The notes beneath the pieces were generated by a model that made no database searches, was not told where the DNA came from, and saw only the letters and a program-made list of their open reading frames with translations. From Ectocarpus siliculosus (Eukaryota > Sar > Phaeophyceae > Ectocarpales > Ectocarpaceae): a stretch of 28,946 nucleotides of DNA. The DNA lies in contig FN649742.1 in NCBI GenBank assembly GCA_000310025.1, positions 762,714-791,659 on the forward strand, read 5' to 3'. This document shows positions 21,076 to 28,946 of this stretch, piece after piece. A program made the position numbers and the translations under genes. The stretch's first letter is position 1, and every line of letters begins with the position of its first letter.

Positions 21076-21392
21076 TTCCAACTTGATAATTCAGCTGTTT
21101 TTGACGGGCATGAAGGATCACGGATCACGGCATGTATCAAGTATCAAGTACAGTTCACAAACGACCGAGTGGCCGAGCGGCATTTCAAGTGCCAGCGTGC
21201 CAGTGTACCGCGGACCGCGGGGCACACGGCGTGCATGTTACAGCAGCAATGGTTAACTGGCAACTGGTGCTGCGCACTGCAAAAGTGGGCGCGTGGGCGC
21301 CACGTACAAAAGCTATGTTCATCGAAACTATTTTTCTGCTCTGTAATCAATTCCCAACCAAGTGTTCGGCTGTTAGGTAGTTAGTAGGTAGG

Positions 21393-21695
21393 CTAGAACG
21401 CCAGAGTTTTCATGAGCAATGTTTTGCGAGTGGCGATCAACTCAGCACAGCGCAGTCGTCTTGTCGAGGGATCGCCTCCACTTCCCGAACTTGTAGCAGC
21501 AGGCTTTGAGCGAAGGTCCACCGTGGTTGTTGGTCTCTCTCCACTCTGAGACGCGGGCGCTGGTGCGGGTTGCGCAGCGCCCTGCGAGGAAGCACCAGCA
21601 GCGCCAGCAGCAGCACCCGCGTTTTGGTCGGCAGAAACGTCGACCGCGGACTCTGTGCTGTCGCCGCCGACAAAGCCGAAAGACTGAAGGCTCAT
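21393..21695 (-). CDS. Possible N-terminal piece of a hAT-element protein
   Basis: The ATG at 21695 starts a 100-residue frame: MSLQSFGFVGG, then an Ala/Ser/Pro-rich disordered stretch, then RRLRCAELIATRKTLL. A short SLxSF-like start followed by disorder is reminiscent of the beginning of some hAT transposases, before the BED finger, but no zinc-finger residues are visible. It lies wholly inside the element. It could be a 5' remnant of the transposase or a captured host exon. Confidence 0.35.
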   Translation of the reverse strand: MSLQSFGFVGGDSTESAVDVSADQNAGAAAGAAGASSQGAAQPAPAPASQSGERPTTTVDLRSKPAATSSGSGGDPSTRRLRCAELIATRKTLLMKTLAF

Positions 21696-21867
21696 GGTGC
21701 AGGTAGGTAGTAGGTAGACGCTGTGCGTGTGGTGTGTGGTGGGGTGTGTGAGTTGTCGACTGTCGGCTGAACAAGCGGGCGCGCCAGCGCCGGGAGCAAA
21801 AAAAATGGGGGGTCGACTGCTCGGAACCCCCTCCCCCCCTCTAAAATTCCCGAAATAGGGGGGCAAA

Positions 21868-21960
21868 TATCGAATATCGATATTCGATATTGATATTTGA
21901 TATTGATTATATCGACCAATATCGGGTTACAAACCGGCGATTTCTATATGGATATCGGAC
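21868..21960. repeat. Internal CGATATT-rich zone of the second hAT element
   Basis: A near-palindromic AT-rich cluster of ATATCGA and TCGATAT motifs, about 500 bp inside the right terminus. It matches the motif of the left zone. Its internal position suggests that a purine-rich segment (about 22300-22425) was added to the right end. Confidence 0.65.
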
Positions 21961-22299
21961 GTCCGATAATTGTTGTTGTTGTCTTCACATTAAAAACCGT
22001 TCCGATCTCTCTCTACCCAGTACCTTCGTATGTCCGTACTGATCCAACACTCGACGCGGTCGATTCCCGTGGTCACAGGTTAACTTACCCTAAAAAGGTA
22101 CACTCAAATAAACTGGCCCCGGGGTCCGCAAGTCAATAGAAATCAACGACAGATATTCTGGGATCCTCCGCTCCCTCTTCACGCTATGCGGGGTATCAAC
22201 TGAGATTAGCAGTCACTATCTATCATGGGCCGGAGAGAAAGAGGCACACTCCCTTGGTTCAATCTTGGTACTTCACAACGCAAGTAGAGACAAGTCCAT

Positions 22300-22425
22300 C
22301 TGGCACAGAAAAAGAGAGAAAAAAAGAGAGAAAAAAAAGGACAAAGAGAAAAAAAAGGAGAAAAAATAAAAATGGAAACCGTAAGGAGAAGAGAAAATAA
22401 ATGAAAATAAAATGAAAAAATGATA
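22300..22425. repeat. Purine-rich (A/G) low-complexity tract
   Basis: Runs of AAAGAGAGAAAAAAAG type make up most of this span, near the right end of the second hAT element. No coding potential. Confidence 0.8.
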
Positions 22426-22463
22426 GATATGTATCGAAACTCGATGTTCGATTTCCAACACTG

Positions 22464-22471
22464 CTAGAGCC
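22464..22471. repeat. Right target-site duplication of the second hAT element
   Basis: Exact copy of CTAGAGCC found at 20918-20925. Confidence 0.9.
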
Positions 22472-24786
22472 CTTTTTCGAGGTTTCTCCGCCCGTTGACC
22501 TCGCCTCGAAACGAGACTTGCACCTACCGATAGCCCTGTGTTGCGAGGGCCCTCCCGGCGTGCCGCGCGCTCTCGGGGCGGACTGCGTGCTGCGCTAGCG
22601 AGGGCAGAAAAGTCGCGTCTCCGACATCTACCATGGATCCACCAATCACACCCCGATTTCTTGACATAGCAGGCCACTCATGGATACATTCATTCGGCAA
22701 GCAAGCGGCTGACGTGGATTGTACATGTGGGCTGGCTACACACCGCACACCCTGCCACACACGACAACCAAGCCACCAAGTCTCCGCATGAGACGAGACA
22801 ACGTACTCTACTGCTGTAGTGCGTCTCCCTTTTGATCCAGGCGAAAGGCGGGGGGGTCAGCGGCCAGTGTCGTGCGCACAGCTGTCTGCAAAACTACACC
22901 CGCCCGAGAAAAAAAAAAATGAAATAAATACGTTGTTTGTTCCTCCCTCCGTTTCACGGAAATACTTTTTTTTTTTTCCCGGAAATATCTTCTGGCCTAC
23001 CGCACTTTATTGTAGAGCGCCTACCGGCACATGCTCCGCATCCCACCAACACACACCAACACACAACTTCTACAGTCATCTGACTCCCAAAACCCTCTAG
23101 CAGAACATGTAGAAATACTACTGCTGCTGCTGTGGGTTTCCATATTTTCATAAATAGGCAGAAAAAGTTGTCTGCTTTTCTCTGCTTTTGCTTATGTAAT
23201 GTACACACAACGTGCTGAAAAACTAAAAAAACTACCGTATGCATACATACATACGTGATGATTTGCGCTGCTTTTCCTCGCCTCCCGTACTCAACCTCGA
23301 TTCTCATCACCGACGGCTGTACATCAGATCACATACGAAGACCGAACATCCGAGAAGTAGCGAACTTTATTCAGCTACAACGTCTCGCTGAGGGGGTGGG
23401 TAGCACATACATGGGAGAGAGGGGGGGAAGACAGAGAAAAAAAGCTGGTTGCTTGATGTTTCTTTCTTACTTAGTTTAATTATTCGACACACTCCCCCCC
23501 CAGTAACCCCTCTCGTGTCTTATGAATAAGTAGAGCATTTTAGGGGTCGCTCCTCTGTTTCTTATTGAGACGTTTCTTCTATGGTGTGGCCCAGGTGGAG
23601 CTATTATATTATGTTACGTAACCCTATTTTCCTACTTTTTTCGTGGAAAGTGAGCCTTTTTGTTTCTGAAAAACAAACTTAAACTTCTTATCCGAGCAAT
23701 TAACCCTTACTTACTACGTGACTACAGGCCGATTCAGCTCCGTTCTCAGCGCCCATCACTTTGGGTGCCCGAAGATCGCCGTTGTGCCTCGGCTAAGAGT
23801 AAAAAAACTACATAGAGACCAGCAAGGAGACACAGGCAGCCCACCCCAAAAGCACGCTAATTATCAGCAATCAATGCGCACAGGACTCACATGGTACAAC
23901 ACTATTATTCACCCATGCCTCATCTCTCTGACGTGGGACAGATATCCTTTCCAGATCCAATCTACTGCCTATACTGCTGCTGCTGTAGTCTAAGATTCAA
24001 ACGCACAATACCACCGGAGAGAGAGGGTACATACAGCACCCTTAACATGTGATCAACCCGGTGCCGCATCCGCGGGGGAGAGCAGAGAAAGCGCACACCG
24101 GAGCCGATGCTAACGTACTGCCTCGGTGCTTGATGTTGTTGTGGTTGCGGTGCGTGTGGTTCCCAGTATTGGGAGTCAAGGGTGGTTCGTCTGCTGTGTG
24201 CAAAATTTCGCTCAAAGGCAAGGGTTTTCGGGACTACAGCTCCGATCACAGCTCCGATCACAGCGCTCTATTTGTAGTACAGAATAGTAAAAAATTATCA
24301 CGATTTTTATGCATTTTGTGCGATAGTGGATGATGGTCTCGATTCTCTGATGAGCGGGCCGTTTTTTTCGTCGAGCAGCAGTACTACACAGTAACTGTAC
24401 TCCTGTTCGTCACTCTTACATATACCGCGTCCCCATCCCTGTGAGCCCCACACACACATGGACCCACTGCTGCACCATCCTTCCTTGCCGCCGTGATTTA
24501 TGGGTGTACACGCATGCTTGGAAGATCTTTGACCGCAGAGAGCCAGCTAGCTGTGGGGAAAAAAACAAAAAAATCCAAATTAAAACCCAGTCACGTAAGG
24601 GTTAAATACTATGTCCTCCGGCCGTCGCGTAACATATGAATATATATATATATATAGTCATTGTGCGTCTCTGCTCTTCGAACAAACAAACAAGTTTTTC
24701 CCTCTTCGCAGCATTTTTTCTTCGTATCTCTCATTTCAAAACTCCACCCGCACACACTTGCCATCGCCATTGAACCTACGAGCGTA
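22472..24786. other. Intergenic, no supported gene
   Basis: No frame here shows a recognisable domain or convincing splice borders. Visible items are A and T homopolymers (near 22910 and 22968), a CTG triplet run near 23120, a C9 run near 23493, a tandem CAGCTCCGATCA pair at 24237-24262, and a (TA)8 run at 24641-24656. Confidence 0.45.
24641..24656. repeat. (TA)8 microsatellite
   Basis: Eight TA dinucleotides in a row, seen directly, in intergenic DNA. Confidence 0.85.
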
Positions 24787-24812
24787 GCGGCGACCGCGAA
24801 GCGGTACGCCGC
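24787..24812. repeat. Strong GC hairpin with GAA loop
   Basis: GCGGCGACCGC and GCGGTaCGCCGC pair over 11 bp with a single bulged A, around a GAA triloop. Flanking AGCG/GAAGCG motifs extend the repetitive character. Its role is unknown; it lies about 170 bp outside the LINE fragments. Confidence 0.6.
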
Positions 24813-24984
24813 GAAGCGCCCTTCCTTGTAAATACTACCTTCTCTACATACATCCCTTTCGACTGAGGTTATATCGTTATATCTCGAACGGATAGTCTTT
24901 CTGTGAGGTTATGTTTTCTTTCTAAAAATACTACCTTCTTTATGCGTGTGGTGTGTGGTGTGGATATTATGCACGATATGCGAG

Positions 24985-25915
24985 GCCTCTACTCCTTCTC
25001 TCCATCTCTTCGGCGCGTACTCGTGTTTCCATATCCAGTTGAATATCCGGACCAACATGTTAATCATCCCCTCCCCCCCCTGTTTCAAAAGCTCATTCAC
25101 AATTCCATCAGCCCCTGCCGCTTTTCTATTCTTCTTGAGTTTCGCTACGCAGTCCTCTACCTCTTCTCATGTGAACTCTCCCTGCAACCCGTCTACATCA
25201 CTACGTTCCCTCCGAGATCTTTCAACGTTTTCCTCTGCCCACGAGTTGATTTCCTTCTCAAACTCCGAGTCGAAGTTGTCGTTGGTGGTGGGTGTCCCAA
25301 GTTTGCGGTAGTGCTCTACTAGTACTTCCCTCTTTCCTTTAGAACTGCTTACCATCTTACCCTCGGCAGATCTTAGTGTCGTTATTTCCGTGTCTCCCCC
25401 TCTTTTCTTGCCCACTATCCCTTGAATTCCTACCCACATTTGCTTCATCCCACCCTCAAAATCTTCGTTAGTCTTTTGGACTACTTCCTCCCACAACCCT
25501 TTCTTCTTCTTCACGACCAACTCCTTCACCCTCTTTCTACTTTCAACATACTCCTTCCATCCTGCATCTGTTTTCCCTGCCGCATATTTTGCGTGTGACT
25601 CTCTACGTACTCGATCGAATTGCTTGCTTGATTTCTTCGTCCCACCACTTCACTGCTCTCTTACAAACTATCAACTTTCTACCTAGAACTCTATCTACTT
25701 GCTGTTGTGTTTACCAGCTCTTCCCACCCTTCTATGATTCTAGACCCTGCCTGGTCCCGGCCTTCGGCATCCTTCGGTGTGCCTCTATCAACTCCGAGAG
25801 TTTCTTGTCGTTTATAGCCATCTCTTCTTGAAACTCTACCCTCGTTTCTTCTACTTCTAGCTTATCTATTCTCCATCTGTACATTTTCCTGCGTCGCCTA
25901 TCTGTATGACTCTCG
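24985..25915 (-). pseudogene. LINE reverse transcriptase, N-terminal part, broken
   Basis: Reading the minus strand: KMYRWRIDKLEVEETRVEFQ (RT-upstream linker) near 25880, then in shifted frames VKWWDEEIKQAIR, then KKGLWEEVVQKTNEDFEGGM (25500), then after an in-frame TGA (25167-25169) VAKLKKNRKAAGADGIVNEL and NWIWKHEYAPKRWREG. The last parts match the conserved start of non-LTR RT (the AxGxDGxxxELLK block, then PxxWREG). Homology stops near 24985, before the YRPI/YADD motifs. At least one stop and more than one frameshift make it non-functional. Confidence 0.8.
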
Positions 25916-25930
25916 TCTGTTGGTGGGGGG

Positions 25931-26326
25931 GGGGGTCCAGGCAGGGGGAAACCGGAGCAAAATTGGCAGGTGTGCCTGAAGGACGACCTCAAGATGTTCG
26001 AAGCAGAGCACGGATCTACGGACGCCGAGCCATGCTTCTTCGGAGTCCCGGAAACAACTTGGATGGAAGCAGCGAAGGTGGACCGGGGGGTACCGTGGAA
26101 TACAGGGGTACTGCAGGGAGCGAAGAGGTTCATGGCCTCCTGGCACAAGAAGGAAGAGGAGGCTAGCCGACAACGAGCGCTCAAACGAAACAAGAAGCCC
26201 GACAACAACACGGACACGGCAACAACCACGGGGGTGGGAGGGGTACAGCAGGCGGACGAGACGGCGAGGAAAGGCAGGAAACGCGAAGAGGCGGACCGAG
26301 TGGCGCGAAACACCGTGCCGACATGA
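25931..26326 (+). pseudogene. LINE ORF C-terminal tail
   Basis: The frame reads PGRGKPEQNWQVCLKDDLKM, FFGVPETTWMEAAKV, GVLQGAKRFMASWHKKEEE and a basic tail to TGA (26324-26326). A basic GxP...W..C..DDL block followed by a W-rich, K/E-rich tail is the usual end of this kind of LINE protein. No upstream RT is present in this orientation, so it is a truncated piece. Similarity is judged from remembered family patterns, not a search. Confidence 0.55.
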
Positions 26327-27715
26327 ACCTCTTGCTTGACTTATTATTATCCCCCTCCCCCCCCCCGGCACTGTACCATTGCACCAACCCCCCTCGAGCG
26401 ATGACATGCATGGGCTGGCTCGAGTGGCCCGCTTTGTCTTGTGTTGTTTTGTGTTCTGTTTGTTTCTTTGCTCTTTGTCGCTACGGAGTGTGTCTTTCTC
26501 TGTCTGTGTCTTTCTCTTTCCCTTTGCTTTTCTCCATCTGCTCAATTCCTTTCTTTCTTTTTCTTTTCTTCTTCTTTTTCTCTTTCTCTTTCTTTTTCTT
26601 TTTTCTTTTTTCTTTTTCTATTCGTTTCCAGTCTAGGGTTACCTCGCATAGAGTGCAGAGAGGCGAGCGGAGTGGCCTAGACTATCTGTCGTTGACTTTC
26701 ATTGACCATGGTCGTGCCGCAACGTTCTCCTTCCACCAGCCACGCACGCACTCACATCTCACATCCACCCCTCTTCTACATAACCTCTCGCATTCTTCAG
26801 ACACATACACATGCATACGCCTATAGACTACTTCTAGATCACACCACCCCGGAACAACACGGAACGATATGTTCGCCACAGTATCTAGACCCCGTTCGCC
26901 AGGCAGAGCCGGACGATGCGTTCCAAGAAAAATCTTATGGATAGTTGTACCACACAACACACAACACACAAACGATGAAACCGAAGGACTGCGTGTAGTT
27001 ACTTCTTTAGGGTAATACGACAGACAGAAGATGACAATAGGAGTGGCTGTCGTGGTTTTTGTTTCTCGCTGCAGATCGCAAGGTAGGTATCACTGGACCC
27101 AACCATTTTTTGTGACAAGAAACGGCAACCGGGGTGACAGAAATCGGTGAAAAAAAAAAACGACAAGCCCGGTCTCCGTACTCTCCGCATGAGCCACCAG
27201 GGAACGGTATCGGTTGTCTTGGCCAATCAGCTTGTTGCCTCGGGGTCAATTCCTGAGTCAAAGAGTCAAATCCTTGTGTACCGTAGGCCACCCAACCTTG
27301 TCTCACATTCCTATTAAAATAGAAAAGTCCCGGTCTGTCTCTGCTCAGTACCCCTTTAACATTTGTACCGGTCCAACTGACTCGGACGGACGCCTTCACA
27401 GGTCAACTACGCTCAAGTACCCAAAGAACAATGGTACATACTCAAAACAATGGTACATACTCTACCTAGAGAAACAAAAAAGGAAGCAAAACGGACTCAG
27501 AAAAATCTCTCCGAAATCTCTTGTCGGATGAGGTTGCTTGTTGGTTTTAGCCCGGTGTTGGTCTCAATTTTTGCCACCGTACGTCCACCCAGCTGTCTGG
27601 AAGCTGCGCTTCCGGATACTTACTACTACACGCGTGCCACAGAACGAGACACCTTCTTACGCTTTGTTGAAGGGTGTTCGTATTGGTATTGGTATGGGTG
27701 AACCCCAAACCGACC
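26327..27715. other. Intergenic, with a pyrimidine tract
   Basis: A C/T-only low-complexity tract spans about 26500-26630 and creates a long Phe/Ser-rich open frame that is not a gene. A 17-bp motif AACAATGGTACATACTC is tandemly duplicated at about 27428-27463. Nothing else is supported. Confidence 0.5.
26500..26630. repeat. Pyrimidine-rich (TTTC/TTC) low-complexity tract
   Basis: Almost uninterrupted T and C in TTTCTT-type units. On the minus strand this resembles the A/G tract of the second hAT element at 22300-22425. Confidence 0.8.
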
Positions 27716-27921
27716 ATGAGAAGAGGAGAGGCGATGTATTCGCGTTCCGACCGAACAGACAGCAACCTGATCCACAGCAACAACAGACTCGAGACAGCAC
27801 TCCTCACTCCCGTGCCTTCGTGGGCAGAGGAACCGTTTTTCGTTCAGCTCGCAATTAGCGCCTGCCCTCCAACTAACACGGGCTGGCTTGACACGGTGTT
27901 CGACGGCAGGCTGGAGACACG
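27716..27921 (+). CDS. Candidate first exon, unrecognised protein
   Basis: ATG 27716 has A at -3. The frame reads about 68 codons, including SNLIHSNNRLETALLTP and EEPFFVQLAISACPPTNTGW, to ACACG|GTGAGT, a strong donor, ending in phase 2. The composition looks coding and the donor falls just before the in-frame TGA (27923). No downstream exon was identified before the contig end. The function is unknown and chance remains possible. Confidence 0.35.
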
Positions 27922-28790
27922 GTGAGTGCGGTAGTACCACGCCGGTTCACCCTCACTTCCATCTACCCGCACTTTACCATGCCCACCGCCGGTGGAATCT
28001 CCGAGCGAACCATGTCTAGGAAATCGCGAAAAAGTGACGTTGAGTGCTTCCTTTCACTCTGGACATTCTACCAGAAAAATACGTCGAGGGGTTGTATACG
28101 GTACAGCAAAAAAAAAAAAAAATGGGGACAAAGCAGCACGTTCCAAGAAAGACAAGCAGCAGCAGTCAGCCAGCCCCGCCGTGAGAATAAACATGCGGCA
28201 CTCTCCTCTTATCAAAAGAAAAAAGCGCACTTGTTGTACCTCTAAACACAGCTAACGAAAGAAAAATAGAGACAGGCAGGGAGAAACCTGAGCGCTGAGG
28301 AACACCGCACCTTCGGAGGATGTGTTTCCCTCTGCTTCTCCCGTAGACAAGAGCAAGCGTGATAAATTTATGAATAAAAGAAAAAAAACATGGAACATTT
28401 GTATGTGACGAAGACAATTAAGAAAACAGAGAGAGCTTGTAGCGAAACATTCCTCCACCATGAGATGCTTGCCTTCTCGATCCTCCTCTCTCTATCTATC
28501 CAAGAGGACTATCAAATACTCGTTACCTACTACCAAGACCGACAGATGGCGCGTGGATGAATCGAAAGACTGCGGCGCTATCGCACCCAGGTGTGTGCCC
28601 CCATCACGAGAGCCCAAAACAACAAACAACAGAACCGCAGCTTACGTCGAACAACCTCGATCATCCCAGTCGGAACCATGATTGCCCGACCAACCAACCA
28701 ATAAATACATGCAGAACGGCCATCTTCTGCTAAGGGAGACCATCTTCGTTCTTCATTGTTCTTCCCCAGCGGCGTGTCTCAGGATGTTAC
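27922..28790. other. Region without a supported gene
   Basis: If the exon at 27716-27921 is real, this is its first intron or further exons. A plus-strand frame at 28460-28681 is serine-rich with no domain. An A13 run lies near 28110. The stretch is otherwise unremarkable. Confidence 0.4.
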
Positions 28791-28905
28791 CCTCCGCGTG
28801 GGCTGCTCTTCGTCGATCTCGTTGTCCATGAGGGGGTAGTGTCTTCGCAGGCGTGAAAGCGAGTTGTGCCCGCGAAACGACGCAACACATGAAGAAGATG
28901 CACAC
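28791..28905 (-). CDS. Candidate partial exon at the contig edge
   Basis: The minus-strand frame reads SFRGHNSLSRLRRHYPLMDN followed by EIDEEQPTR and reaches a GTAACA donor-like site at 28790, just before a TGA (28779-28781). The content looks like coding sequence, but its upstream boundary is lost toward the terminal poly-G. The family is not recognised. Confidence 0.25.
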
Positions 28906-28920
28906 GAGGAGCGGGAAGAG

Positions 28921-28944
28921 GGGGGGGGGGGGGGGGGGGGGGGG
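28921..28944. repeat. Poly-G run at the right contig end
   Basis: Twenty-four consecutive G, then TC. It mirrors the 16-G run at position 1. Confidence 0.95.
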
Positions 28945-28946
28945 TC

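Larger units (their letters stand above)
20926..22463. mobile_element. hAT-type DNA transposon with exact 8-bp target duplication
   Basis: The left end reads CGGTGTTGGAAATCG and the right end, read inward, reads CAGTGTTGGAAATCG (14 of 15 matches). Both are followed by GTTCGAT or TTTCGATA and AGATATTTAT or CATATCTATC, so similarity continues inward. CTAGAGCC flanks both sides exactly. The subterminal zones (20990-21075 and 21868-21960) carry many CGATATT motifs in both orientations. The element is 1538 bp. The only notable frame is the alanine/serine-rich one at 21393-21695; no catalytic transposase is present, so it is non-autonomous. The exact target duplication suggests a younger insertion than the one at 15549. 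Confidence 0.92.
24985..26326. mobile_element. Non-LTR retrotransposon (LINE) pieces in inverted arrangement
   Basis: Two fragments of apparently one LINE type lie back to back. The minus-strand fragment (about 25915-24985) covers the linker before, and the first part of, reverse transcriptase. The plus-strand fragment (about 25931-26326) covers the C-terminal tail after the RT domain. The endonuclease and most RT catalytic motifs are missing. A 5' part inverted in front of a 3' part in sense orientation is the signature of twin priming during LINE insertion. No poly-A tail or clear target duplication was seen. Confidence 0.75.

Noticed and set aside
25732-26545. Long minus-strand open frames over the LINE C-terminal tail
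   Set aside because: Their Arg/Ser/Pro/Cys-rich content is the antisense of the plus-strand LINE tail. Only the last part (below about 25915) is real LINE coding sequence.
26323-26826. 167-codon Phe/Ser-rich plus-strand frame
   Set aside because: It is produced by the pyrimidine low-complexity tract and is not a membrane protein gene.
1-28946. CRISPR array, prokaryotic operon or phage region
   Set aside because: No regular spacer-separated repeats exist; the only regular array is continuous tandem repeat. The genes are intron-split and eukaryotic.

Overview
This is eukaryotic nuclear DNA. Genes are broken into short exons (about 100-310 nt) separated by introns of 0.2-1.8 kb with GT/GC...AG borders. 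There are no operons, and most of the length is intronic or intergenic sequence with transposon debris. The mixture of a canonical Rab5 GTPase, an ankyrin-repeat gene, hAT DNA transposons, a non-LTR retrotransposon and roughly balanced base composition fits a stramenopile. A brown alga (Ectocarpus-like) is my best guess, made from gene style only. Both ends of the window are poly-G runs (16 G and 24 G), so it looks like one whole assembly contig. || Layout, left to right. Positions 748-4521 (minus strand) hold three exons of a Rab5-family GTPase that join perfectly in frame; its 3' end is not found. Its second intron uses a GC donor and begins with an array of about 65-bp tandem repeats made from the exon/intron border itself. 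Positions 4522-7360 have no gene I can defend. About 7361-9888 (plus) is an ankyrin-repeat protein gene with four in-frame exons and an alanine/serine/glycine-rich tail; its true 5' end is unresolved. Positions 9889-13954 are C-rich and apparently non-genic. Positions 13955-14589 (minus) hold two phase-matched exons of an unrecognised gene. || Positions 15549-16977 are a decayed hAT-type DNA transposon with inverted termini, CGGAGCGG-rich subterminal arrays and a C-terminal transposase remnant. It may interrupt an exon at 15425-15548. Positions 17021-17375 contain a repeat-flanked, tRNA-like (SINE-like) segment. A first exon of an unknown gene lies at 19422-19553 (minus). A second hAT-type element occupies 20926-22463 and has an exact 8-bp target duplication. 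Positions 24985-26326 hold pieces of one LINE, with the 5' portion inverted relative to the 3' portion, the arrangement expected from twin priming. Two weak candidate exons lie near the right end (27716-27921 plus; 28791-28905 minus). || The genes do not form a pathway. The Rab5 protein would act in early-endosome traffic and the ankyrin protein in unknown protein-protein contacts; the rest is the record of mobile elements. The most interesting items are the splice-border-derived repeat array inside the Rab5 gene, the two hAT elements and the inverted LINE.
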